From NCBI GenBank assembly GCA_013350335.1, contig CM023533.1, positions 33,028,869 to 33,092,868 on the forward strand: 64,000 nt of DNA, in the 5' to 3' direction. Source of the DNA: Chimonanthus salicifolius (Eukaryota; Streptophyta; Magnoliopsida; Laurales; Calycanthaceae). Both the position numbers and the translations under genes were made by a program. Positions 1 through 13,023 of the stretch are shown one piece after another (position 1 is the stretch's first letter; the number at the start of each line of letters is the position of its first letter). The notes under the pieces are model-generated. The model was not told the DNA's origin. It saw only the letters and a list, made by a program, of their open reading frames with translations, and did not search any database.

Positions 1-1985
1 TAATGGATTTGGCACTTATATTTCCATATGATGTTAGCCATGCTTGCGGGTCAACTGGCAATTACTTTAATGGATCACTTGAAAATCATCTGAAAGCTAG
101 CAAGCCTCCCTACTTACACACATCGGGTAATTTTACAGAGAGTGGCCTTTTGAGATGGAGTGAAAATCGAACTCAGAACACCCGCTTATAGATTCCTAAC
201 CATCACTCCAACCCTTCGAGTTAAAAATTTTTAGCTTTTTCAATCACCTATTTTAACATATAATCAACACAAGTACCGGATTGACTTATTACTTATCGAG
301 GTACGCAAAAAAATCCTGTAGTTAACAAGTTTGGGACATAAAAGGCTTGATAAAAGTTAGGTTAGAAAACGGAAAAAAAAAACAAAAAAATAGCTATAAA
401 AGGTAGATATGCCAAAAGTTGGAATAGATACATACACACGTTCTGTTTGAAAGATTCAGAGACGAATTTGGTTACATTATTAACGTCTTTTTCGTGTTCA
501 TTTTGAAATATTTTAAATAGAAATAAAGACTTAAAGCTATATTTTAATCTTTTGGTTATCAAAAATTTTAGAAGAAAATTAACTTAAAAAGAAAGCTCTA
601 TCTATATTATATGTGTTAGGTAACGAAAAAAGTCATAATGGGATATTTACATTCTTCTTCTCTTTATCTAGAGAAAAAAAAAGGATTTTAAATTATATAA
701 TTTATATAATATAAGGAATGAGAGAATAGATATGATAAGATAGTTGATTAATTTGTGAATTATGTGTTACAAGTATATAACGTTGATATTATTATATATG
801 TATGATTGAAGTATTTTTGCAAAAAGATATAAAGAGGACTTATTTGTAAAATAGGTTTGATACTAATATAATATCAGTACTAAACAATAAATTGCTAACT
901 ATTTTTTCAACTAATCTCCAACATTTGGTGTGATTCAGTTGTTTATAGTTAAGTAACACTTTTTAGTGTCCAAGTGAGAAATAAAACAAGATCTTGTAAA
1001 ATGAGTGATAAATGTCTACACATGTTCTTAATATTAGTCAGGTGCTTTAAGAGGTATTCAAAAAATGCCTGCATATTACTATGATTTGATGTTTGAGTGG
1101 TCCTTAACGGGGCATTATTATATTAGTGATATAAAATCATCACCAAAATACATATAAAAGTAGGAAAAGTTATGCCAATTTGTTACAAATTTGATCATCA
1201 TATATAAAATTTGGCCTCATTTGTTTTCCTGAATTTGGCGAAACTAGTGAATTACAACTTTATTCAACTACGTTGGTGCATTGGCCTTTGTAGTGTTAAT
1301 ATTTCTCATCAGTTGCTTCTATTATCACAAATTGTTCTAAAATTGGCTTGGTTTCAAGATGTAGAATATATTTTTAATCACTTCACTATGGTTTAGGTCT
1401 TTTTCTTGGGCGGGACACCTTCTCTATGTGTCTTTACCAATTGACCAATTTTGTAAATTTCCACCTTGAATTGGTCAAACTTCAAGAAATTTCTTAGTAT
1501 TTGTATAGGATTAGATCCACTAATATTGTTATTTCAGTTGTTTTTGGATAAAAAGAAGTGTAGAGACCTTTTTTTTTAATAGAAGTTCACCTTCTCTTAT
1601 TTGAATTCATTCTTTGAGAGAAGTAAGACTTAAAAATAATAAGATCTCATGGTATTCTCCACCTCTGCAAGAAGAACACTATCTTCTTCAAAAGATCATA
1701 AAATAGACAAAATTCTGCTGTTCTTAAAGAACCTCCTATTTTGAGTTCTAATCCTTCAAATACAATCTTCAAAAGTAAAATCTTAAATATGCCATTTGCT
1801 TCATGTAATTGTGAAAAATATATTTACAAACCTACCATTACAATTCAACAATAAAAAATTTGAGGTAAAATAAGAATTAGAATATATCATAATAAACATA
1901 AGAATCTCTCCTCTCGTTAGTTTTATTTAGATTATAGATACTCATATGTATAAGATATTAACAAATTAATTTTTTTTTTCCCTTT

Positions 1986-2155
1986 ATGACCAAGGCATCC
2001 AGAAGTCTCACTTATATTTGAACATGAGACATTTTAACTCGACTAATCTGTAAGGTATATACAAGCCTCTCAATTCCACACATATCGAATAAGTAATTAT
2101 AAAGAATGACTCAGACAGGTGTTGAGCATCAAGACCTCCATTCACTAACTTCCTT
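1986..2155 (-). repeat. tRNA-derived SINE relic (same family as 23021-23206)
   Basis: Read on the minus strand, the tail is GTGAGACTTCTGGATGCCTT followed by an A-rich end. This matches the tails of the repeats at 23021-23206 and 18971-19032. The middle part (CTAATCTGTAAGG...CTCTCAATTCC on the plus strand) also aligns with the 23-kb copy. The head near 2110-2155 is a degenerate tRNA-like segment. No target duplication was found, so the copy is old. The family assignment rests on comparison within this window. Confidence 0.5.
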
Positions 2156-3046
2156 TTAAATTAGGTTGATTTATTTTATTGAGGGGTCACTTGATCATGG
2201 GTCCATCATTGTCATCCTTCCACAATCTTAAAAAAGTGATTGTTTCACTTCTTTCAGAAGCCAATATCAGACCTTTTGTAAGTCAAAAAAAGAGGCTGCA
2301 GCAGTGTGGTTTAAAGCTGAAAGTCCACCCCAAAATCTCATCAAAAGCTTGATGGGTTAATCCCTCTCAACCCCACCATCTCCAAGTGGAAAAGCTCAAA
2401 AAGTGGCTTAACCAAAGATTTGAACTATTATCAAAATCATTAATCATCATCTACTTTGAAATAAAGCTGCATTGTACCAAGTGAAACTCAAATCTCCACT
2501 TGCCACTGGTCATCATCACCTGCACTGTCTCTTCACACTCCAAAATGACACGTGTTGGTCTGTGAGTGGCTCGTAAATGCATGTTCTTTTGTACTAAGAT
2601 ACCATGCAATGATGATATGGTTGGGTCCTACCTGAGTTGGCTGATGGAAAAAGTGCCCACTGCCCCATCAGCCAAATACACTCTCCCCTACTCCCCATTG
2701 CAAATTTTTCTAATGTTCCATCTTAAACACCTTAATGACATTTTAAATTCATTTTGGAGATTTAAAGTGGGAGAGTATGAATGAAAGCTCTACAGATGTA
2801 TTTTTTTTTTAAGATTGGATTTCTTTTTAAGATTGGATTGAATCTGAATCAAAATTATGTAATATATATTTAGTCGAACTGAATCAAAGTAATTTGAATT
2901 TGGATTTCGTTAAGGATTAGAGATGAAACATAAGTTGAATCTAAATTAACTCAATTCGGTATTATATAATTTGTAGTGAATATGTAATAATATATCATGT
3001 CATGAAATTAGTTTTTAAAGTGTTTATTGACTTATTGTGAGGAAAG

Positions 3047-3048
<2 letters not shown>

Positions 3049-3113
<65 letters not shown>
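3049..3113. repeat. (TA)n microsatellite
   Basis: An almost pure run of about 30 TA units. It is non-coding and likely length-polymorphic. Confidence 0.95.
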
Positions 3114-3120
<7 letters not shown>

Positions 3121-3376
3121 AAGTTTGAATTATTGTTCAAAGTCAACCTACTGGAAAATAAGATGTAACAAAACTTAAGAAGAGAGAGAGAGATGGATGA
3201 TTGTTGCTTGCAATTCTTACAAAACCATGGTGGAAATGGGACATGGGTAGATTGTATGGATCCCCAACTCTAGTTGTGTAAAACCATGTAAGATTGAAAG
3301 TGGGAGGACCATTGCTCATGTAGATGGCAAAGTGGCATCTTGAATTCCAATAAAGTGTAGGTTTATAATTAATATA

Positions 3377-3597
3377 CTCCCTTTGTTCTATTTTAGTTGT
3401 CCTATTTTAAAATTTTGATTTTTTTAAGGAAGGACTGTCGAAAGGTTTATGAACTTCTCTCCAATATCCTCTAACTCTTCCAATAAAGAAGAGATAGATA
3501 GTCAAAGTAGAAATAGAGAATCAAAAAGGCATATCAGACAATTATTTTAAGACAGTCTCAAAATATATATCAGACAACTAAATTGGAACATATAGAG
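3377..3597. mobile_element. Stowaway-like MITE (Tc1/mariner type)
   Basis: The left end CTCCCTTTGTTCTATTTTAG and the right end, read in reverse complement as CTCTATATGTTCCAATTTAG, form imperfect terminal inverted repeats. Both continue with TTGTC. The element is flanked by the dinucleotide TA on each side, the target duplication expected for Stowaway elements. It is about 221 bp and has no coding capacity. The CTCCCT(C/T)(C/T)GTTC terminus is the classic Stowaway signature in plants. Confidence 0.8.
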
Positions 3598-6411
3598 TAT
3601 TTTTTTAAATAGTGCTCTCTTATGCATTTTTTAGAGAACAAATCCATACAATAAATGATAAAAACTAATGACATTAAATTATTAGTGTGTGTATGTAGCT
3701 ACTGTGTTAATTGATAATCAATTGATTTTTGAGATCTATATGGATAAGTCGTGAAAATTTTATAATTCATTTATTGAAAATTGAATCAAAACATATACAA
3801 ACAAGTGCAAAACTGTTCAATTAGAAAGGGAAGTTGAGTGGGACTGAGTGTCCTAACTCAATTAGGACTCTTGTATGATTAGGAGTCTAAGTTGGACTTA
3901 CCTCTAATTAAGAGATATATTTGATTTATAACTAGTTAAGAGTTATAAATTTGAGTGTGATAGCTTTAGGGTCGGTTTGAAGCTATAAATACATGTAATA
4001 GTATAAGGATTTATTTTATATACTCAAATTCTATATTTTCTACAAAAACATACTTATAATCAAAATATGGACCAATTCTTAAATTTCTCGCTGAAATCCT
4101 AATCAGCTGTAAAAATTTAATGGTTGAGATTATTTGTCATTTTTTATAGCAAGTGAAAAGCAAAAAAAAAAAAAAATGAATTTTTTCCTTTTTTATTAAG
4201 AACATAAAACATGAAATATTTCCCTTTTTCGTACATAAAACATTTTCTCTAGAGGAGATTAGAAATTTTAATGAAAAATTAGACATTTTTCTAACTCACG
4301 ACGACAATATCTAAATCATTTTATGAAAAATAAGACTTTTTTGTATGAATAATATAAATATCAAGTTTCTATAACTTAAAACAATTTTGAATTTTATGAC
4401 ACTTGTTGAATATATGAATTACATCTGAATATAATTCTTTTTAAATAATTTTATAAGAAAATCAGTAAACAACCTCTTAATTTATTTATTTTTCTTCCGG
4501 TGCTCATTAGTTAATACTTAATAGTTATGTGATTCCCCATTAGAAGCTATAGTTGGGCCCACGCCCATCCCGTGCTTACCAGAAAGTCCCATTTCTCAAA
4601 AGAGTCGAATTGGCACTCAAATGAGTGGGCCCCAACTTTTAGGGCTGCCCAGATGCGTACTGTTTCAAGTGCTCCCGATAGGCATGTTACCATCCAATGC
4701 GATTGCGTCGTCCGTATAACGGCCAAATGGGACCCACTCAATTCTAGCGTGGCACGTCTTGCCTTGCACGCGTGATGGCGGCTGCTCGCGTGTGATTAGT
4801 AACACGTGATGATCCTTTCTCCAACAAGAGAGAGACACGTGGACGACTGAGCGGGCTTCTCCCTTTGTCGTAGATATAATCAGAAGCGTTGGTTGTCGAA
4901 TGAATGGATAAGTAGCAGTTTAGTACGCTTTGTAGTTTCGAGAGAATAATACAATATTGGGCATTCACTCAATGATGAGGCCATGCTTATCAACCATCCA
5001 ATAGGTTTAGTTTTATAAACGATGATGATGATAATAAATTTATTAAGAATATATTTAAATTTATTAAATATCTTTGACATGAAATGTGAATTGAACTCAT
5101 AAATCAGAACTCTCATTTTACTTTATTTTATTTTTTAAGGTGGGTCTCTCACCATTTCAACTCCTTTGAATTACTTTTTTTAACTTTCTATCCATTCTCA
5201 ATTTAAATAAATATTTTAAGTTTCACTCATCTAATATTAAGCTCCAGCCACTAATATTGTTAAAATTTTCTAGTCTATAAACTAAAATTGGTCACATATT
5301 CAAGCTTATTATTTGATAAATTATCCTATTCAAACATAATATATCGGCAGATACTAGAAGTCTAACATTAGTTGAAGATGTGTTGGGACGGGAGGAACAA
5401 AGCCTATATGGATTCTCTTGGTTTTTTGTAAGTGGTAAATCTAGATACGTGTTAGAGTCAAATTGAATTTAATTAATTTAATTTGAAATATGTGTTTTTA
5501 AATTTAATTCATTTAAAATATGAATTTGGTCTAAGCTAATAAAATTTGATCTTTTTTAATTTGATCCAAGTTATATATGTAAAAATATAAATACAAACTC
5601 TTCATTTTATTTATCTTTATTTGATATTTTTTAGATTTAACTCTGTTTGTTAATTATATTTTAGTAGTAGAGTGTTTTTTATAGATAGCTCTTTTTTTAA
5701 ACATATAAATATAGTGCATAGAGACATAATTATCTACTTAATTATATAGATTATTCTATAATTCAATTTAAACTGACTGAAATTAGTTAGTCTAAATTAA
5801 AAATAGATTTGATCATAGATAGGTTAAAAAGGTAAAAATATGAATTGGAGTAAAAAATAATAGCAAAAATTTAATATAAACCGACTAAGATTAGATTGAA
5901 TTGTGTGAAAAATATAAATTGTTTTTGTCTAATCTAAAAACCATGTGTGGGACCATAATTAGAAACTAATCCATCTCTAAATTTTCCTTAACAAAAAGTA
6001 GATCCCATTGTATAATAAAATGTATTTGATCACATATTCAAATGTTCCTTGACAAGATATGGATCCCACATCAACACCCTCTGCATAATCTTTTCTCACC
6101 TACAATCTCTCTCGAGAGTAAAGAGATCCTCCACATCTTTGACATGAAAGGACGACTACTCATTAGGGTGCACTCAAGATGCACCTAACTGCTCCTATAC
6201 TATGAACATAAGTCGGGATTCAAGAAGTGAGAGCCTGTTACTACTCCAGTACTCGCTGGCTTTTAGGCCTCATAGAAGTCCAGATTTCTTAGGACTTCTC
6301 CTTCCTTCTCTTCTTTTCTGCATTTCTATTTCTGGGCTTTTCTGAAATTGGATGACATTTCAAATATCTTCTTGTTTTTGAGCGTTTCAACTTAGAACAG
6401 AGCTGAAAGAG
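3598..6411. other. Intergenic region upstream of the TRF2/HOY1-like gene
   Basis: No gene was recognised. A less AT-rich patch at 4550-4870 carries two ACGTG G-box-like cores (near 4802 and 4834) and an imperfect inverted pair AGTTGGGCCCAC / GTGGGCCCCAACT (from 4550 and near 4626), but no coding exon follows it. The last 150-300 bases should hold the promoter and 5'UTR of the next gene. I could not pick out a confident TATA box. Confidence 0.5.
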
Positions 6412-6477
6412 ATGATTCAAGGTGTTGGGTTCAATGGAACTTTTGCTCTGAATGAGAAACGTGGCCCCCCTTGGTGA
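6412..6477 (+). promoter_or_regulatory. Upstream AUGs/uORFs overlapping the start of the TRF2/HOY1-like CDS
   Basis: An ATG at 6412 opens a 21-codon frame ending at the TGA 6475-6477, so it overlaps the main ATG at 6452 in another frame. A second ATG at 6434 is in the main frame but ends at TGA 6449-6451, directly touching the main start codon. If these lie in the mature leader they would be expected to lower translation of the main frame. That the transcript starts upstream of 6412 is inferred. Confidence 0.4.
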
Positions 6478-9400
6478 GTTCTCAGCTTCACATGGATACC
6501 AGAATCCTCTCTTTCTTCTTTCTGATCAGAAGAGAGATGGGTTTGTTGGTTTTGATGGCCTGGAAGCTGACAATAAGAGGATTAGGCTGATGGGCTCAAA
6601 TAAACAGGTGTGATCACGTTGTGTTGTTTTTGAGTTTTTATCAGTTGGGCTTGTCATGTTGGTATGTTTTCCATGCGGTTGCACGCAGAATCTGATCTGA
6701 TACCATGTTACAAAGTCATGACTTGATAACATTCTTAACATAGAACTTACTTTCAAAAGCTACCAAAAGGGTGTCTCAAATATTATATGGAGTCGTTGAT
6801 TTCATAAATTAACCGATGTAGAACTTTTGTCACTTCATATATGAGTTTGCGTACACACACTTTCCGTGGTACATTGTGTAGGCAATCGTTACGTTTTATA
6901 TAAAATATATATATTCTGTGGATGATCATTACATTTCATATACGTGTCATGGCGCGTATGGTTAGCTCTTAAAGTTGATGTTTTGGATGATTTTACTGCC
7001 AATCAATTTCTCATTCGATAAGTTGTATCAGTTCTTGGTGCCTATAGGTTCTTTTGCTGGTGATATAATAAAGTATGTACTATTTGCATGGTTTGCAGAT
7101 TTTTCCCTTATATTTTCTTCTAGCCTTCATTGGTTGCTACCTCAGTAGTAAGTAGTAGGATAAGAGTAAGTATGAGTTTCTTGATTGGCAGTTCTACTGT
7201 TCGATCTTGTCTCTTGTTACAGAGTAATTTGGCATTTTTCTTGTCTAAGTGCCATTAATTTTTCTTTTGTTTTTTTTTTTTTGCTTTGCTTCTGCTTCAG
7301 CTGATTGATGCTCCTCTCAATCTATTGGAGATATCAAGTCCGCCCCTTGGATTGAGATTGAGAAAAACTGCATCATTCTTGAATTTGATTGAGATGAAGC
7401 TATCTTGGGGCTTGAAAGCTTCCCAGATCCAAACAGCAGAAAGTTCCGATTCAGATAGACTGCAGACTTCTCCAATCGAGATGGTGACCAATATTGATTC
7501 AGAAAAGCTAACTGGGAGGTTTAATGTTGTTCCTTCCCAACCCATTTCAGAAAAGCTGAAGGCTTCGAACTTCTCTGCAAATTTACTAATAATTGGCTCC
7601 TGGGAGGTAATTATTCTCATTTCTAGTAAGCATGGGACTATTTGATTTTTTTTCTTTTCTTTTGAGTGATAATCATGAGATCATTGATTTCAGAAGTTTG
7701 TCTCCAATTCACAGAGAGTTTCTCAGTATGAAGGCGACTTGGTAGCAAAATGTTACTATGCTAAACGTAAACTTGTTTGGGAGGTTTTGGATTCAGGGTT
7801 AAAGAGTAAGATTGAAATTCAGTGGTCTAACATTTCTGCCATTAGAGCAACCTTCCAAAAAAATGCACCTGGAATTCTAGAAGTTGAGGTTCGGCATCGT
7901 ATCTTTCTTAATTGAGTTCTACTTTTCACTTAAAAGCTTTCTTGGATTTAAATACTTCTGAAAAGAGAAAGCATGTGCCCGAAGTTCAAATATTTGTACA
8001 GAAGAAGAGAGGTGTGATTGACTCACCATTTGACAACATCTGGGGACATCAAATGAATAAAAATGCAATTTGATATATTAAGTGATTTTTTTGCAGCTCT
8101 AATCATAATTTGTTGTGCAAATATGTTGAAAAAAAAATTGTGATTTGAGTACATTAGTATGCAGTCATGAGGGTTACTTTTTTAGTGTGGAAAATGTTCT
8201 ATTGTGCAGCTGAACAACCCACCTCTGTTCTTCCAAGAGACGAATCCACAACCCAGAAAGCACACCCTCTGGCAAGCTACTTCTGATTTCACGGGTGGTC
8301 AAGCGCCTATATTCAGGTAGAAGAAAGTCATTTGAGTCCTAGTTGGATTGAAGTTAAAAGAGTTCAAATCATTTTTCATAGATAACAAGAAAATTTTAAT
8401 GCTCATGACAGATCTTGATTCTTGAACTAACTGTAGTAAGTGGGCCAAATTTCAATACCCGGTGTCCAATTTATGTGCCTGTGAATCATCTTGTGATTTT
8501 ATTGGGCTTGCTCATCTGTTTCTGTTGGTTGTAAGGAATCTCCATCTGTTCAGCGCAAAGGATTGCAGGATAGCTGATGGGTGCCTCCAGATATTGGCCC
8601 TTTTTCCCCTTGTCACCCGATGAGATCTGAAATTTCTTGTTGCTGATCTATTATCCTGCAAGCCTATCATGTTTTAGCAGTTGGGAATGAATTGTTTACT
8701 CAATCTTTGAGGTAAAAAATGATTATAATACCTGTACAACAAATATAAGTCTTCCATGTTTCATCTATAACTCTTTTAACAGATGATAGTGATTGACTAT
8801 ATTAGTTTTCTAACCTTTCAAATGATTCAAAGCATCTTAGACATTGATAATCAATGGACTAATGTAGTCAATCTCTATCATCCATTTACAGTTTTTTTGT
8901 ACATAACAGTAAGTATACTGGCTGTGAACTATAATAAAATAGTTTCTTCCAAGATTGAATCCAATATCTACTGCCTTTGACCTTCCCTGTCCATTTCATC
9001 ACCAAAATTAAATGGAGCTTTGTTCTGAAGAGTCACAAATTTCTTAAACCTCCTCCTCTGCACTTCTAAAAATTGCTTAAACCTCAGCTGAACCCCACTG
9101 CCCACCCCTCTCCCTCCTCCAAGAAACAATCTTTAGAATAAAGAATGTCATTAAACAGTCTCACAACTTGGTTGTCTAGTTCACATCCTATTTCATTGTC
9201 AAATTTTTGAAGCAGACAATGCAGTGTAAATTCCAAGTCTTTAATTGCTAAATGGCCATTCCCTGAGAAAAATTCTTTGTCAGGACACCTTTTTGTCACT
9301 TAAAGTTGGAAAATTTGTACCCAACATGTGAACACCCATTTCTGCGCTGCCTAAAATGCAGAAGGGACTGAAGAACCGTCAGCTCAACCAGAATGAAAAG

Positions 9401-10899
9401 GTTACATTGGATACAAGTAAACCAAGAATAGCTTAAATTACGCCCTCCATTGTTCTTCTTACACATCATGAGCCAGATTTACTTTCTGGAAATAATAGGA
9501 ATGCCATATTTTCTCATAAGAGTTTGTTTACACATAAAAAACATAATTACCACATCTGGCATGCATGTGAGATTGTCTAAACTTTCGTATTCCAGTTACA
9601 GATTATGTTCATATTGGTTTTTTTTTTTTTTTCTTAAGGAAGCACTATCTTCAATTCCCTGAAGGAACCCTTGAGAGGCATTATGAAAAGCTTCTGAAGT
9701 GTGATGATCGATTAAATGCGCTGAGCCAGAGGCCTTTTCCCACTCTAAGCTCTCCATACTTCTCGAGTTATGGTAGCTGCCAAGGCCCTATTTATGATTT
9801 AAGTTCACGTGGACTAGATCCCGGATTCAATTGCACCTCTGAAGGAAATTATCTATCTCAACTATCCCATTCTGGTATGGAGAGACCTCCTGCAGTTCCT
9901 TCTTTGCAGCTCCCAGATTTTGAATTTCATAGGCAGGCTGTGGATTTGAACAATTCAACTTCACCGTGCTTAGGTACCACATTGCTAGATTTTCTCAAAT
10001 GATGAGGCCTGTGCATTTTGGATTCCATTTAGTTAGAAAAGTATGAACTTGACAATCCAGTATGAAATCCTACAATTCAAATACAAAACAACAGTCAATT
10101 TCCGCAATATTTTACCATTAAACATCCCTTAGGTGGCCAATTAGTTGATGGATCGAGGTACATTGAAATCAATCCAGAATTATTATCACAACCCACATTC
10201 TAACTAGCCTGTGGTTTTAACTGAGCATATTGATGAATATGTTGTTAGTTTGACTAATACAATAATTTGTGCAATCCAGTCATAGATTTTCCACACTTCC
10301 AAGGGAATGGAGCTAGACAGCAAGTGGAACGTCAGAAGAATTTGCTTCCAGGTGAAGCATATAAAATTCAAGATGATGTTGTCAGTAGAGACACTGATCG
10401 AATCGAAAGAATACCTGTAATTGCTTCTGCTGATCAAAACACTCCATCCCTACACCAACTGATCTCACCTGCTGATGACCGGGAGATACTTACTGCAAAC
10501 AATTGGGAACTCAACAAGATTGCAGAACACTTACTAAATGATCCACTTTCACCTACATGTGGTGATGAGCAGAAGACCTTTTCAGAAGTCAATTCCATCC
10601 ACTCCCTCCTCGACATATCAATGCATCTACACTCAAGATATGAGAACATTGACGACAGGTATAAACAATACCACTGTCAGATGATGAGGACCATAAATGA
10701 TCCACTGATATTAAGAAATCTCAATCGACTACATGATTGTCGTGAGCATGTGAATTCAACAATTCAACTTACTGTTCAAGATTCTAGTCAGACTCTGTCA
10801 AGACAAGTCCCCCCTATCACTTCATATCCATGTTTCATATCAAATCATGCACCAGAGGGTTTTTCACATGAGGATCCCTACACTGCATGGAATCATTAG
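6452..10899 (+). CDS. TRF2/HOY1 PH-like domain-containing protein, six exons
   Basis: Spliced gene: 6452-6607, 7301-7606, 7694-7888, 8210-8316, 9639-9973, 10280-10899. All junctions are GT-AG and in phase, giving 572 residues and a TAG stop. Exons 2-4 carry the recognisable core: a conserved segment containing SPPLGLRLRKTASFLNLIEM, then a PH-like fold region with VSQYEGDLVAKCYYAKRKLV, KSKIEIQWSNISAIRATF and LNNPPLFFQETNPQPRKHTL. The start of exon 5 (KHYLQFPEGTLERHYEKLL) ends the domain. The long C-terminal part (about residues 260-572) is polar and low in motifs. The family is plant-specific and usually annotated as TRF-like or TRF2/HOY1 PH-like; its biochemical role is not settled and I assign none. 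The start at 6452 is preceded in frame by a stop at 6449-6451. The N-terminal exon is less conserved, so it is the least certain part. Confidence 0.8.
6640..6960. repeat. LTR-retroelement relic in intron 1 of the TRF2/HOY1-like gene
   Basis: The intron contains TCTGATACCATGTTA, the reverse complement of a tRNA-Met-type primer binding site. It is followed by GAACTTACTTTCAAAAGCTA and GATGTAGAACTTTTGTCACT. The same ordered motifs recur at about 58809-58900. No intact LTR pair is visible. Confidence 0.4.
8317..9638. other. Intron 4 of the TRF2/HOY1-like gene
   Basis: A 1.3-kb intron, much longer than its neighbours. An unassigned minus-strand open frame of 71 codons (9084-9299) lies inside. It could be the relic of a retroposed gene, but I recognise no family. 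Confidence 0.6.
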
Positions 10900-11864
10900 A
10901 AAGGGTTGATCCATATGGGCTCACTGTAAATACTCAGTTGCTGAATTTGCCTTGACATTTTCTCAGTAGGTAGAGTAGAAGCTGTAGAGCCTTGGGCAAA
11001 TACAGAGCAGTAGGCAACAGGTAGATGAAAGAAACTTTGAAGAAACCATTTTTCTATATGAAGCAGGATTGGAGATCAGGTGGTAAACTTTGTATTTGCA
11101 TCTATCGTCGATTTTATAAAGTAATTAGCGGGATGTTTTATCGCAATCACAGTTCATGCATGTTATCCTTTTTGCAATGAATGATCATAGATAAATAGAT
11201 TGATAGAGACAGCCATTTTGCAAGATACAAGTACATCTAAGTGTACTCGCTCAGAAAAAACTTCCAAGTTTTGGAGAGAACTGTCTCTATTTAAGAAGGA
11301 GTCTGTATGTATTATTAAATCATTAAGTGCAAATGCAATGATATCTAGAGAATCAGTGGTTAGTATCCTTTAGCTGCCAAACTTAGGACCAAAATCAACA
11401 TGGTATTAGATAAGCATTGGACATGGGACTTATCTATGGATTGGACAGAGCTCCACTCAGATTATAATGGTCCAGCTGTTATATTTCCATCAACAGAGGA
11501 TTCTGGTGCAACTCAGGCAGGCATAGATGGACCTAGCTTAGCCCATATCTTGGACAGACTTTATCAGGTCTGGGCCGTGGCCCTATTTGTATGTTATGGT
11601 GCTTGAATTTATGACCAATTCCTTTATAACACATTAACACTCTTAAGACAGAGAATTTTATATTATTATTCATAGTTGTAGAACGAAATCTAGCCTTTGG
11701 GCTTATTTGGTCTTCAAAGTTCAAACTATAGCACACAACTGAATTAAAATGGGCCTTTATTTTTAACATGAGATTGGCCCAGTTTGACTGAAGCCCAGAT
11801 ATTTTTGGGCTGAGCCATATGGGCTCAGGCTGGGCCAATCCATGTTGCACTCCTTACTGAGGAT
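10900..11864. other. 3' flank of the TRF2/HOY1-like gene and intergenic DNA
   Basis: The first 200-300 bases should be the 3'UTR of the preceding gene, but no clear AATAAA is seen. Around 11560-11850 are scattered GGGCC/GGCCC words (for example CTGGGCCGTGGCC and GCTGGGCCAATCC), possibly another degraded MITE. No exon is recognised. Confidence 0.5.
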
Positions 11865-12247
11865 CAGGGGTCGAAAATTCAGCCAAACCGAGATTTCGGC
11901 TGAATTTTCGTATCGGCCGAGATCTTTTCTCTCTCTTCAAAAAAAAAAAATTGAAAATCTTGGTGGCTTTTTTTTTGAAAAAATATTTAAAATAAATTTA
12001 AAAAAGGTTTTTTTTTAAATAAAAAAATATATAAAATACCGGCCGATATTCGTCTGATATGGGCAAAATCGGCCAGGCCTACAATTGATGTTCGTCTTTT
12101 ATTTGAAAAAAAAAAAAAAAAGAAATCGCCCGATATTTGGTCGAGATCTTAGCCTATTTCTTTTTTCTCTGGCGGATACTTATCGTATCGGCTGAGATAT
12201 CTCGGCCCTCAAAAACCTAAGCGTATCGGCTGAGATTTATACCCATG
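11865..12247. mobile_element. hAT-type MITE, CGGCCGATA family, copy A (intact ends)
   Basis: The element is flanked by perfect 8-bp direct repeats CTGAGGAT (11857-11864 and 12248-12255), the target duplication size of hAT transposons. Terminal inverted repeats: left CAGGGGTCGAAAATTCAGCC; right end read in reverse complement CATGGGTATAAATCTCAGCC (15 of 20 match). The interior has poly-A/T tracts and many copies of a motif of the type (G)TATCGGC(C/T)GA(T/G)A near both ends, as hAT subterminal repeats do. It has no coding capacity, so it must be mobilised in trans. Confidence 0.8.
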
Positions 12248-12255
12248 CTGAGGAT

Positions 12256-13023
12256 ATAGAGCATAGCTCCAAAGTAATTATACCTAGAAAATACATTCTT
12301 ATCTGAAAAAATGATTGCAAAATAGAATATAGGTGATAAATTGAAAAATAAATAAATAAAAATTGATGAGGATGACGACAATGACAAAGATCAATTTCCA
12401 CATTTTATTTGCAAAATTCTTACATTACACCAGTCAGAAGCTAGTATTTTTAATTTTTGCTAGTGGCTTCATGAACCATCATCCATCAAACTATAATTGG
12501 TTGAGAACAAGTAGAACATGTATGACAGTGAAGTCCCCTTTGTATTTTGAAATTTCAAAGCATACGACTCTATGAATAAACCACCATTGTCAAATTGGTA
12601 ACCCTAGGGGGATATCCATCTTCAATGTGGAGAATACACATTTATTCTGGAATGGGCCTCACATGTTGTGTGAGATAGATAGATGACTTTATAGATGATA
12701 TTATAAGAGAAAAACTGATCAATCTAATCATCATAACTTTGTAAGAGGGGTCATAAAATTAAATCTTTGCAAAAATCAAAATTTTAAAGTATAAAATCAC
12801 AAGATCAATAAAATTAAAAGGAGGTTCAAATTTTACATAATCAGTCGTCATCGTCATCAACAACAAATATCTCATCTATACCTTATCATAAAAAACCAGT
12901 ATTCTCGTAATTTTCTAATTTTTTGTATTTTCTCACAAAATATATAGCCTACTTCAATCTCAATCATAGGGAGCAGTCATAATAATGTATTAATGTTAAA
13001 ACTTTACCCAAATTTTCAACAAA
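12256..13023. other. Intergenic region, nothing recognised
   Basis: AT-rich DNA with no exon, RNA gene or repeat that I can name. Confidence 0.5.

Larger units (their letters stand above)
1..3376. other. AT-rich intergenic region without a recognised gene
   Basis: I see no convincing coding exon on either strand. The short open frames have no recognisable domain and no splice-linked partner. The stretch holds a SINE-like relic near 1986-2155 and a (TA)n tract near 3049-3113, both listed separately. The rest is low-complexity AT-rich DNA. Confidence 0.6.

Noticed and set aside
4550..4870. G-box-bearing, less AT-rich patch as a promoter with a gene
   Set aside because: No exon with recognisable coding content follows on either strand within a reasonable distance.
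7297..7620. Minus-strand open frame of 107 codons
   Set aside because: It is the mirror of exon 2 of the TRF2/HOY1-like gene and has no own features.
9084..9299. Minus-strand 71-codon open frame in intron 4 of the TRF2/HOY1-like gene as a gene
   Set aside because: No recognisable domain, no start context and no spliced partner. At most an unidentified relic.
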